Assembly: GCA_017470715.1 (NCBI GenBank)
Contig: JAFUYE010000053.1
Span: forward strand, 1-35,193
Source: Selenomonadaceae bacterium
Lineage (GTDB): Bacteria; Bacillota; Negativicutes; Selenomonadales; Selenomonadaceae
Direction: 5' to 3'
DNA: 35,193 bases
Below, piece after piece: positions 16,433 through 23,755 of this stretch. Under the pieces are notes generated by a model that did no database searches, was not told the origin of the DNA, and saw only the letters and a program-made list of their open reading frames with translations. A program made the position numbers and the translations under genes. The stretch's first letter is position 1. Each line of letters begins with the position of its first letter.

Positions 16433-17737
16433 TTGACGAATTATAATCACGCGGAAACTTTCCGCACGCCAAAAAATTTTCCAATGACCGAAGACGCGCT
16501 CCGTCAACTGATAGAAAAATTCCCGACGCCGTTTCATATCTACGACGAAAAAACCATCCGCAAAAATTTCCGCAGACTTCGTGACGCTTTTGCATGGGCA
16601 CCGGAATTCCGCGAACATTTTGCCGTTAAAGCGACGCCCAATCCGTATCTGGTTGAAATCTTGGCGCGTGACGGCGCGGGCACCGATTGCAGTTCGTTGG
16701 CTGAACTTTTTATCAGCGAATCGGCAGGCGTCACGGGCGAAAAAATTATGTTGACTTCAAACGACACGCCCGCCGTCGAATTCCGCAAGGCTCGTGAACT
16801 CGGCGCGATTATCAACCTTGACGACATTTCGCACATTGAATTTTTGGAACGCAACGCGGGACTGCCAGAAATTATTTCGTTCCGCTACAATCCCGCCGAC
16901 ATCATGAACGACGGCAACGACATTATCGGTCGCCCCGCCGAAGCGAAATTCGGGCTCACACGCAAACAAATTTTCGACGCGTACAGAATTTGCCGCGACA
17001 AGGGCGTTAAACGTTTCGGACTTCACACGATGATTGCCTCGAACGAACGCAAGGCGTCGACGTTCATTTACACTGCTCGAATCATGTTTGAGCTTGCCGC
17101 GCAGATTAAAAATCAGCTCGGAATAAATCTTGAGTTCGTGAATTTGGGCGGCGGTCTCGGAATTCCGTACAATCCCGACGAATCACCCGTCGATTTAAAA
17201 GTTGTCGGCGAAGGCGTCAAAAAACTTTTCCACGAAATTTTGGTGCCGTGCGGTTTGGGCAACGTTCGCATTGCAATGGAAAGCGGGCGCGCAATGACCG
17301 GCAACGCGGGCTGGCTCGTCACGACCGTCCTGCACCAAAAGCACACGTACAAAAATTATGTCGGGCTTGATGCCTGCATGTCGGATTTGATGCGTCCCGC
17401 GCTTTACGGCGCATATCACCACATTACGATTTTGGGCAAGGAAAATCTTCCCGCCGAAGAAATTTACGACGTGACCGGCTCGCTGTGCGAAAACAATGAC
17501 AAGTTCGCGATTGACCGCCGCTTACCGAAGATTGACACGGGCGACGTGCTGATTATTCACGACACGGGCGCGCACGGACACGCGATGGGCTTCAACTACA
17601 ACGGCAAGTTGCGCAGTGCCGAATTGCTGATTCGCGAAAACGGCGAAGTTGAAATGATTCGGCGCGCAGAAACTTTGGCTGATTATTTCGCGACGCTGAA
17701 CTTTCCGAACGCCCGATTAAATCCCGCAACGAAATAA
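16433..17737 (+). CDS. lysA: Diaminopimelate decarboxylase
   Basis: A 434-residue PLP enzyme of the alanine-racemase fold that makes lysine from meso-diaminopimelate. The PLP lysine is Lys66 in FAVKATPNPYL; the glycine-rich phosphate-binding NLGGGLGIPY and the C-terminal GSLCENNDKFA and DTGAHGHAMGFNYNG are characteristic. TTG at 16433 is preferred: GGAGG ends eight bases before it. The ATG at 16418 sits inside the same ribosome site and has none of its own. Related decarboxylases for arginine or carboxynorspermidine are less likely given these motifs. Confidence 0.9.
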   Translation: MTNYNHAETFRTPKNFPMTEDALRQLIEKFPTPFHIYDEKTIRKNFRRLRDAFAWAPEFREHFAVKATPNPYLVEILARDGAGTDCSSLAELFISESAGVTGEKIMLTSNDTPAVEFRKARELGAIINLDDISHIEFLERNAGLPEIISFRYNPADIMNDGNDIIGRPAEAKFGLTRKQIFDAYRICRDKGVKRFGLHTMIASNERKASTFIYTARIMFELAAQIKNQLGINLEFVNLGGGLGIPYNPDESPVDLKVVGEGVKKLFHEILVPCGLGNVRIAMESGRAMTGNAGWLVTTVLHQKHTYKNYVGLDACMSDLMRPALYGAYHHITILGKENLPAEEIYDVTGSLCENNDKFAIDRRLPKIDTGDVLIIHDTGAHGHAMGFNYNGKLRSAELLIRENGEVEMIRRAETLADYFATLNFPNARLNPATK

Positions 17738-17777
17738 CCGGTTCGCCAAATACTACACAAAGTCACGCAGAAAATTT

Positions 17778-17804
17778 CCCGTCAATAATTTGGCGGGATT
17801 TTTT
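17778..17804 (+). terminator. Terminator after lysA
   Basis: CCCGTCAA and TTGGCGGG pair over the loop TAAT and are followed by ATTTTTT. Confidence 0.75.
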
Positions 17805-17829
17805 GTTTGCGGTAACGTCACGACAATCA

Positions 17830-18040
17830 GAGGCCGTCATGGGCAAATGCGCGCTGGCAAGCATTTGCGACGCCCGCAGTATTTCACGTGATGTGAAATA
17901 TGCGGGCACGAGCGGCACCCGTAGCCGACTACTCCGAACAGCGAACGACCAACGCCCTCCGCGCAGGCGAAGGCGAACTGGTGAGCGTTCGCGCTTTCTT
18001 TGCTACTTTCTTTCACTGCTGAAAGAAAGTAGATTCGACA
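17830..18040 (+). repeat. Multi-hairpin intergenic repeat, copy 2
   Basis: GAGGCCGTCATGGGCAAATG starts the element. GCAAATGC/GCATTTGC (around 17843-17868) pair. The main hairpin (17872-17907) pairs GCCCGCAGTATTTCAC with GTGAAATATGCGGGC around GTGAT. The third hairpin (about 18002-18031) is CTACTTTCTTTC with GAAAGAAAGTAG. Nearly the whole 499-bp gap between lysA and argC is made of this element, flanking terminators and the argC leader; no gene is seen. Confidence 0.75.
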
Positions 18041-18086
18041 AACCAATTTTGAAATCGAACCGAATCGAAGCAAATGCTCAACGGTC

Positions 18087-18110
18087 GCAACGTCGGGTTG
18101 CTTTTTTTTT
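18087..18110 (+). terminator. Terminator upstream of argC
   Basis: GCAAC-GTCGG-GTTGC followed by nine T. It closes the repeat region just before the argC -10 sequence (TATAAT at 18125-18130); whether it attenuates argC or stops read-through from upstream cannot be told. Confidence 0.6.
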
Positions 18111-18136
18111 CGCGTTGACTGTTATATAATGCGGCG

Positions 18137-18160
18137 GTCGCTTTAAAAGTGACGGAACAA
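18137..18160 (+). repeat. Palindrome element in the argC leader
   Basis: GTCGCTTTAAAAGTGAC then GGAACA matches, in order, the palindrome and the first conserved block of the element at the end of lysC (GTCGCTTTAAAAGCGAC, GGAACA). The later blocks are absent, so this is a partial copy in the 5' leader of argC. Confidence 0.55.
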
Positions 18161-18236
18161 TTTGGAACAACGCAGTCGGTAAATTTATCACTGCGACAAA
18201 ATATTTCACAACAAACACGTTCAGGAGGTTGACACA

Positions 18237-19274
18237 TTGGCAAAAGTCAGCGTTATCGGTGCAACGGGCTACGCGGGCGCGGAATTGCTCTCGATTTTGA
18301 TTCGTCACCCGCAGGCGGAAATTGCGCACATAACTTCGGAAAGTCACACCGGCAAAAAAATTTCGGAACTGTATCCGCATCTGCGCGGCATTTGCGAATT
18401 GACGCTTGAAAGTTTGGCGGACATTGAAACAATCGGCGCGGACAGCGATTTTATTTTTATCGCGTTGCCGCACGGTCACGCAATGGACGTTGGTTTGAAA
18501 CTCGAAAAACTTCCCGTCAGAATTATCGACTTGGGCGCGGATTATCGTTTCGCCGACACGTCGATTTACGAAAGCTGGTACAACGTTCCGCACAAACACC
18601 CGAACGCGCCGCGAGTTTACGGCTTGGCGGAAATTTATCGCGACTACATTCGCACGGCAAAAATCATCGGCAACGCGGGCTGTTTCACCACGGCATCAAT
18701 TCTTGCGTTGGCTCCGTTGGTCAAACATCATCTTGTTGACGCGAATTCGATTATCGTTGACGCGGCGTCGGGTGTTTCGGGTGCAGGTCGCGGACTCAAA
18801 CTCGGCAACCATTTCCCCGAACTCTACGACAACTTCAAGGCTTACAACGTTGCCCGTCACCGTCACACGCCCGAAATCGAACAAGCACTTGAAGATTTGG
18901 GCGGTGAGCGCACGATTATAAATTTCACGCCGCATTTGGTTCCAATGTCACGCGGGATTTTGGCAACGTGTTATGCGACGCTTAAAGAAAATGTCGGCGA
19001 CGAAATGATTGACGCGGCATTTCAAAAAATGTACGGCGACGAAAAATTTATTCGACTTTTGGGACGCGGCGGCTATCCCGAAACAAAATTCGTTCGCGGC
19101 TCAAATTTCTGCGACATCGGCTGGCACATTGACGAGCGTACGCGCCGTGTTATAATTCTTTCGGCGATTGACAATCTGGTTAAAGGTGCGGCAGGTCAAG
19201 CCGTTCAGAATTTCAATATCGCGGCGGGCTTCGACGAATCAACTGCGATTGACGTTGCGCCGATGTATCCGTGA
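18237..19274 (+). CDS. argC: N-acetyl-gamma-glutamyl-phosphate reductase
   Basis: A 345-residue NADPH enzyme of the third arginine-synthesis step. The Rossmann start VSVIGATGYAGAELLSILIRH, the catalytic Cys in IGNAGCFTT, and VVDAASGVSGAGRG-type sequence (here IVDAASGVSGAGRGLKLG) are all present. The start is TTG at 18237, with CAGGAGG about nine bases upstream. argJ follows after a 152-bp gap filled by a 16-bp tandem array. Confidence 0.95.
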   Translation: MAKVSVIGATGYAGAELLSILIRHPQAEIAHITSESHTGKKISELYPHLRGICELTLESLADIETIGADSDFIFIALPHGHAMDVGLKLEKLPVRIIDLGADYRFADTSIYESWYNVPHKHPNAPRVYGLAEIYRDYIRTAKIIGNAGCFTTASILALAPLVKHHLVDANSIIVDAASGVSGAGRGLKLGNHFPELYDNFKAYNVARHRHTPEIEQALEDLGGERTIINFTPHLVPMSRGILATCYATLKENVGDEMIDAAFQKMYGDEKFIRLLGRGGYPETKFVRGSNFCDIGWHIDERTRRVIILSAIDNLVKGAAGQAVQNFNIAAGFDESTAIDVAPMYP

Positions 19275-19391
19275 TTAGATCGATAGATCGTTAGATCGAT
19301 AGATCGTTAGATCGATAGATCGTTAGATCGATAGATCGTTAGATCGATAGATCGTTAGATCGATAGATCGTTAGATTGTTAGATCGATAGT
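19275..19391 (+). repeat. 16-bp GATC-rich tandem array
   Basis: TTAGATCGATAGATCG is repeated six times without a change (19275-19370), followed by a degenerate copy to 19391. The unit is two similar octamers (TTAGATCG and ATAGATCG) and holds two GATC sites and one ATCGAT. It starts right after the argC stop and ends about 36 bp before argJ. Confidence 0.9.
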
Positions 19392-19426
19392 TTTAAAGCT
19401 TCAAACTGAAATAGGAGGCAAATAAC

Positions 19427-20638
19427 ATGTTCAGCGAAAATCATCGAATTGCGGGCGTTGCTTATCCCCTCGGCTTCAAGGCGGCGGGCGTGCGCGCAGG
19501 TATCAAAAAAAATGGCAACCTCGACGTGGCAGTTATCCACACGGAGCGCGAGGCTGCGGTTGCGGGCGTCTTCACGAAAAATCTTGTCGCGGCGGCTCCC
19601 GTTCAAGTCTGTAAAAAAGTTGTCGCGACGGGCACGGCTCACGCGATTGTTGCGAACGCCGGTTGTGCAAATGCCTGCACGGGCGAACAAGGTCTGCGCG
19701 ACGCCGAACGCATGGCGGAAATTACTGCGGGCGAACTCGGTTGCAATGCGGACGACGTGATTGTTGCGTCGACGGGCGTTATCGGATTTAATCTGCCGAT
19801 GGACAAAATGGAGTCGGGCATTAAAGCTGCAGTCCAAAAACTTTCCCGCGAAGGTTCAATCAATGCCGGCAACGCGATTGTCACGACGGATACTTATTCC
19901 AAAGCCTGCGCAACCGAAGTTCAAATCGGCGGCAAGGAAGTTCGTTTCGGCGCGATTGCAAAAGGTTCCGGCATGATTCGCCCCGATATGGCGACGATGC
20001 TTTGTTTCATCACGACGGACGCGGACATTGACCAAAAACTTTTACAGGCGGCTTTGTCGGACGCTGTCGAAGTTTCGTTTAACTGCATTTCCGTTGACGG
20101 CGACATGAGCACGAACGATTCTGTTGTCGTTTTGGCGAACGGCGCGGCGGGCAACCCGAAAATCACCGAACGCGGCGAAGACTACGAAAAATTTTTCGCG
20201 ACGCTGAAAACCTTGTGCACGGAGCTTGCGAAAAAAATTGCGGCTGACGGTGAAGGTGCAACGAAATTTTTGACAATCAACGTCACGGGCGCGGAAAGTT
20301 TCGCGGACGCCAAAAAAGTCGGCATGAGTGTCGCAAATTCCCCGCTCGTCAAAACTGCTTTCTTCGGGCAGGACGCAAACCCCGGCAGAACAATCTGCGC
20401 GGTCGGCTATTCGGGCGTTAAAATCGTTCCCGAAAAAACCGTTATCGATTTCGGCGGCTTGAACGTTTATAAAGACGGTCTTGTCAGCAAATTCGACGCG
20501 GAAGAAATGCGCAAGGTTTTGGCTCAGCATGACATTGTTGTCGACATTGAACTTAATCTCGGCGACGCGGCGGCGACGGTTTACACTTGCGACTTGAGCT
20601 TCCAATACGTCAAAATCAACGCCGATTACACGACCTGA
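19427..20638 (+). CDS. argJ: Bifunctional glutamate N-acetyltransferase / amino-acid N-acetyltransferase
   Basis: A 403-residue ArgJ-family precursor that cleaves itself into alpha and beta chains. The cleavage region reads KGSGMIRPDMATMLCFITTD, with the nucleophilic Thr in MATML. The oxyanion-hole sequence STGVIG and the terminal SLQYVKIN-like SFQYVKINADYTT are present. It recycles the acetyl group from N-acetylornithine to glutamate; whether it also uses acetyl-CoA cannot be read directly. ATG at 19427 has TAGGAGG upstream. argB and argD are not in the window. Confidence 0.95.
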   Translation: MFSENHRIAGVAYPLGFKAAGVRAGIKKNGNLDVAVIHTEREAAVAGVFTKNLVAAAPVQVCKKVVATGTAHAIVANAGCANACTGEQGLRDAERMAEITAGELGCNADDVIVASTGVIGFNLPMDKMESGIKAAVQKLSREGSINAGNAIVTTDTYSKACATEVQIGGKEVRFGAIAKGSGMIRPDMATMLCFITTDADIDQKLLQAALSDAVEVSFNCISVDGDMSTNDSVVVLANGAAGNPKITERGEDYEKFFATLKTLCTELAKKIAADGEGATKFLTINVTGAESFADAKKVGMSVANSPLVKTAFFGQDANPGRTICAVGYSGVKIVPEKTVIDFGGLNVYKDGLVSKFDAEEMRKVLAQHDIVVDIELNLGDAAATVYTCDLSFQYVKINADYTT

Positions 20639-20656
20639 TTTCTCGGAGGAAACTTT

Positions 20657-20980
20657 ATGAGCAGTGAAGATTTCATCAAAGAACTTGCCTCAATGATTGA
20701 CACGGGCACGGCTCCCGACGACAATTCCGCCGACGCGAAAAATTTTGCAAACTTCATGAACGTCAAAGATTTTATCAAGAAACTTTCCGAATTGATGGAC
20801 ACGGAAACGGAATTGACTTTGTGGACGAAACTTGCCGACCTTGAGGATTGGGATTCGCTCAGCATGGTGTCGTTTTATTCGTTCTGCACGACGCAGGGAC
20901 GCACGGTTACTGCCGACCAAATTAAATCCGCGCAGACTGTCGAAGATTTATTCAAACTTGCGGGAGGCGCGACGAATTGA
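20657..20980 (+). CDS. Acyl-carrier-like protein with internal N-terminal duplication
   Basis: The 107-residue protein ends in an acyl-carrier fold: LTLWTKLADLEDWDSLSMVSF holds the DSL motif with the phosphopantetheine-accepting Ser, followed by ITADQI-like TADQIKSAQTVEDLFKL. The first 35 residues look like a second copy of the domain's beginning: EDFIKELASMIDTGT against KDFIKKLSELMDTET. GGAGG precedes the ATG at 20657; an ATG at 20756 would give a normal-sized carrier but has no ribosome site. It adjoins a UxaA-like enzyme and an SDR, hinting at a small thioester-linked pathway; the substrate is unknown. Confidence 0.7.
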   Translation: MSSEDFIKELASMIDTGTAPDDNSADAKNFANFMNVKDFIKKLSELMDTETELTLWTKLADLEDWDSLSMVSFYSFCTTQGRTVTADQIKSAQTVEDLFKLAGGATN

Positions 20981-21099
20981 CGAACGCGATTTTGCTTGAC
21001 GAGCGCGCAAGCGTGACGCTTGACCCAACGGGAGCAACCCGCGACTTTTTGACGTTGATTCGTTGCAAAAATTTTTCGGGCGGTGAATATCATGATTAA
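20977..21099 (+). pseudogene. Residual 5' end of uxaA with inserted repeat element
   Basis: TTG at 20977 overlaps the carrier gene's TGA and has GGGAGG upstream. Its frame starts MTNAILLDERASV, like the uxaA start MINAILLDEHDNV, and then crosses a repeat element (inverted repeat CAAGCGT-G-ACGCTTG at 21008-21022, then CCGCGAC and GACGTT) to stop at 21099. The 20-bp AACGCGATTTTGCTTGACGA occurs at 20983 and again at 21098. I read this as the former start of uxaA, displaced by the insertion. Confidence 0.65.
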
Positions 21100-22585
21100 C
21101 GCGATTTTGCTTGACGAACATGACAACGTTGCCACTTGCACGGCTCCCGCAGTCAAAAATGACACGATTAAAATTCTCGGCGGCGGCGAAATTGTTTGCG
21201 TCGAAGACATTCCGATTTGGCATAAAGTTGCGTTGAAACCGATTCATGCCGGCGAAAAAGTTTTCAAGTACGGCGAAATTATCGGTGAGGCTTCGGCGGA
21301 CATTTCGGCGGGCGGGCACGTGTCTCACGAAAATATTTTCAGCGTGCCGCGTGATTATGCGAACGAATATTTGTCGGGCGACGTTGATAAAAAAATTCCT
21401 GCGCAGAAAAATTCTTCGACCGGCTTAAAATTTTGGGGATATAAACGCAGTGACGGACGTGCCGGAATTCGCAATCACGTTTTGATTTTGCCGACGTGCG
21501 CTTGCGGTTCGGAGACCTGCCGAATTGTCGCAAGTCAAGTTCGCGGCGCGGTCAACATAATTTTTAACACGGGCTGTTCGGACGTGGCGGCGAATACCGC
21601 AATGTCGCAAAAAATTTTGACGGGCTTCGCGTGCAATCCGAACGTTTTCGGCGTCGTGATTATCGGGCTCGGTTGCGAAACCGTTCCGCATGACAAGTTG
21701 CGCGAAAAAATTCAATCGATGACGAACAAGCCCGTTGTGTCGTTCGGAATTCAGGACGAAGGCGGCACCCTCAAGACGATTGAAAAGGCAGTTCGTGCGG
21801 CGCGTGAACTTGCGGCGGAGGCGGGACTTCAACAAAAAGAACTTTGCGACGCGTCAGAAATTTTGCTGGGTATCGAATGCGGCGGCTCGGATGCAACGTC
21901 GGGCATTGCGTCAAATCCCGCTGTCGGAAATTTGAGCGATAAACTCGTTGACTGCGGCGCGTCGACAATGATGAGCGAATCAATCGAGTGGATTGGCGGC
22001 GAACATGTTCTTGCTAAACGGGCGGCGAATTCCGACTTGCACAATCAAATTATAAAAATCTGCGCGGATTACGAATCACATTTAAAATCGGCGGGGCAAG
22101 ATTGTCGTGCGGGTCAACCGACGCCCGGTAACAAGTTCGGCGGATTGTCGACGATTGACGAAAAAAGTTTGGGCTGTATTCGCAAAGGCGGCACGCGACC
22201 GATTGTCGAAGTTTTGGAGCAGGCACAACGTCCCACACAACGCGGAGCTGTCGTCATGGACACGGCGGGATATGATATTTCGTCCGTCACGTCGATGGTT
22301 GCGGCGGGTTGCAACGCGATTATTTTCACGACGGGACGCGGCACACCGACGGGCAACGCGATTGTCCCCGTGTTGAAAGTCACTGCCAACGCACAAACTT
22401 TTTCACGCATGGAAGACAATCTCGATGTGAATTTGAGCGGAATTATCGACGGCACGTTGACGATTGACGACGCGGGCAGTTTGTTGCTGGAAAAAATTTC
22501 TGACGTGCTCAACGGGCGACTGACCAAGGCGGAAGCTTACGGCTTTTCGGACATTGCGGTTGATCACGTCTGCAGATTCGTTTGA
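21092..22585 (+). CDS. Altronate dehydratase family protein
   Basis: A 497-residue UxaA/galactarate-dehydratase-type protein. An N-terminal SAF-like domain (about 1-75, DIPIWHKVALKPIHAGEKVFKYG) precedes the catalytic domain, with the hallmark GYKRSDGRAGIRNHVLILPT, Cys-rich ACGSETC, IGLGCET, ECGGSDATSGI and FTTGRGTPTGNAI. Family members dehydrate altronate, galactarate or split sulfolactate using a metal. No uronate genes adjoin; instead a carrier protein and an SDR do, so the in vivo substrate is uncertain. ATG at 21092 is chosen, with a weak ribosome site (GGGCGGTG); GTG at 21083 is an alternative. An older start copy lies at 20977. Confidence 0.85.
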   Translation: MINAILLDEHDNVATCTAPAVKNDTIKILGGGEIVCVEDIPIWHKVALKPIHAGEKVFKYGEIIGEASADISAGGHVSHENIFSVPRDYANEYLSGDVDKKIPAQKNSSTGLKFWGYKRSDGRAGIRNHVLILPTCACGSETCRIVASQVRGAVNIIFNTGCSDVAANTAMSQKILTGFACNPNVFGVVIIGLGCETVPHDKLREKIQSMTNKPVVSFGIQDEGGTLKTIEKAVRAARELAAEAGLQQKELCDASEILLGIECGGSDATSGIASNPAVGNLSDKLVDCGASTMMSESIEWIGGEHVLAKRAANSDLHNQIIKICADYESHLKSAGQDCRAGQPTPGNKFGGLSTIDEKSLGCIRKGGTRPIVEVLEQAQRPTQRGAVVMDTAGYDISSVTSMVAAGCNAIIFTTGRGTPTGNAIVPVLKVTANAQTFSRMEDNLDVNLSGIIDGTLTIDDAGSLLLEKISDVLNGRLTKAEAYGFSDIAVDHVCRFV

Positions 22586-22587
22586 CA

Positions 22588-22661
22588 TTAAAGCTTTGAG
22601 CTTAGAGCTTTAAGCTTTAAGGAATGTCCCCTTAAAGCTCACAGCTTAAAGCTTAAAGCTA
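22588..22661 (+). repeat. AGCTTTA heptamer arrays in inverted orientation
   Basis: AGCTTTG, AGCTTAG, AGCTTTA, AGCTTTA (about 22592-22620) is followed after a short spacer (AATGTCCCC) by the reverse form (TTAAAGCTC, ACAGCTT, AAAGCTT, AAAGCT). The two arms can make a long hairpin between uxaA and the SDR gene. Confidence 0.85.
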
Positions 22662-22682
22662 ATTTACTGGAGAAAATTTTTT

Positions 22683-23462
22683 ATGAACGTGACCTTTGAT
22701 TTCGGCGGAAAAAATTTTGTGGTAGTCGGTGCGTCAAGCGGTATCGGTCGGCAAGTTGCGCTGGAATTGTCACAGAGTGGCGCGAACGTCTTGGCTGTCG
22801 GCAGAAATTTGGAGCGACTCGACGCCTTACGAAAAAGTTCGCCAATCAGTTTGATTAAGCAATCGTCGAGAATTTTTGTCGAACAGTTGGACGTTACTAC
22901 GGCGACGGCTGACGAATGGAATTCGGTTTTGGAAAATTTCACGCGTTCCGTCGGCAAAATCAACGGCGGAGTTTACACGGCGGGCATTTGGGGTTTGACA
23001 CCGTTGAACGCTTTCGACACGGAACTTGCGCGGAAAATTTTCGAGACAAGTTTTTGGGGCGCGGTTAATTTCGTGCAGACAACTTCGCGCAGAAAATTTG
23101 CAAACGAAAGTTCGTCGTTCGTTGTGATGAGTTCGGTTGCGGCGGATTTCGCGGGCAAAAGTTTGTTCGCGTATTCGGCGGCAAAAGCGGCAATTCAAGC
23201 GGCTGTAAAATCTTTCGCGGCGGAACTGGTTCGCGGCAAGCACCGAATCAATTCAATCGCGCCGGCATTCGTTCAAACCGAAATGATGCAAAACGAAATG
23301 TACGTCGAGAGCGAAGAAATACTTTCGCGACATTTGCTCGGAATAAGTTCGCCGTTCGACGTGGCGGGCATGATTTTATTTTTGCTGAGCGAACGCGCCG
23401 CACGAATCACAGGACAAAATTTTTTCGTGGACGGCGGCTATGTCGTCGGCTCGTTTGCGTAA
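22683..23462 (+). CDS. SDR family NAD(P)-dependent oxidoreductase
   Basis: A 259-residue classical short-chain dehydrogenase. The cofactor motif VVGASSGIGRQ lies near the N-terminus, VYTAGIWG replaces the usual NNAG, and the catalytic SSVAADF and YSAAKAA supply Ser, Tyr and Lys. The closing GQNFFVDGGYVVG is typical. FabG-like reductases share this layout, and a carrier protein two genes upstream would suit acyl substrates, but the substrate is not established. ATG at 22683 follows TGGAGAAAATTTTTT. Confidence 0.88.
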   Translation: MNVTFDFGGKNFVVVGASSGIGRQVALELSQSGANVLAVGRNLERLDALRKSSPISLIKQSSRIFVEQLDVTTATADEWNSVLENFTRSVGKINGGVYTAGIWGLTPLNAFDTELARKIFETSFWGAVNFVQTTSRRKFANESSSFVVMSSVAADFAGKSLFAYSAAKAAIQAAVKSFAAELVRGKHRINSIAPAFVQTEMMQNEMYVESEEILSRHLLGISSPFDVAGMILFLLSERAARITGQNFFVDGGYVVGSFA

Positions 23463-23490
23463 TAAAAAATTATCGTTTTGCAGAAAAAAA

Positions 23491-23528
23491 AGCCCTCGCG
23501 TCGGAGTGACGCAGGGGCTGATTTTTTT
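23491..23528 (+). terminator. Terminator after the SDR gene
   Basis: AGCCCTCGCGTC and GACGCAGGGGCT pair with one mismatch, loop GGAGT, then seven T. Confidence 0.75.
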
Positions 23529-23580
23529 CGGGACGGGTTTTCTCGTCGCGGACTTGTGCGGCGGCAAACAAAATTTCTGC

Positions 23581-23609
23581 GTCGGCTCAAATTCGAGTCG
23601 GCGTTTTTT
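23581..23609 (+). terminator. Second terminator-like hairpin
   Basis: GTCGGCTC and GAGTCGGC pair over a 6-base loop and are followed by six T. Together with the preceding hairpin it separates the SDR cluster from the HD gene. Confidence 0.6.
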
Positions 23610-23659
23610 GTTGCGTGCGATAACTGTAATCGGGAGTTATTAATTGTTGACACGAAATC

Positions 23660-23683
23660 TTCCTAATTCCTAATTCCTAATTG
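23660..23683 (+). repeat. AATTAGG repeat on the minus strand
   Basis: CTTCCTAATTCCTAATTCCTAATT is the reverse of the AATTAGG array. The preceding AATTGTTGACACGAAAT closely matches the sequence after the array at 2137 (AATTGTTGACGCGAAAT), so the two loci share more than the heptamer. Confidence 0.8.
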
Positions 23684-23691
23684 CTTTTCTG

Positions 23692-23720
23692 TTGCGCGTG
23701 GGATTTTTCGGTTGTATAAT
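23692..23720 (+). promoter_or_regulatory. Promoter of the HD-domain gene
   Basis: TTGCGC (23692-23697), 17 bp, a perfect TATAAT (23715-23720), followed by GGAGGAG and ATG. Confidence 0.65.
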
Positions 23721-23755
23721 TCGGCTAATTTATTTCTAACGTTGGAGGAGATTTA

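Noticed and set aside
17803-18129. Frame starting in the repeat after lysA (includes MGKCALASICDARS)
   Set aside because: The same peptide appears at 34930 only because the intergenic element is repeated; hairpins and silent changes do not respect the frame, so it is not a supported gene.
18115-18130. Complete argC promoter (TTGACT and TATAAT)
   Set aside because: The two boxes are only 4 bp apart, so they cannot be a -35/-10 pair; only the -10 is mentioned.
19275-19391. CRISPR array
   Set aside because: The 16-bp units are contiguous with no spacers and no cas genes are near.
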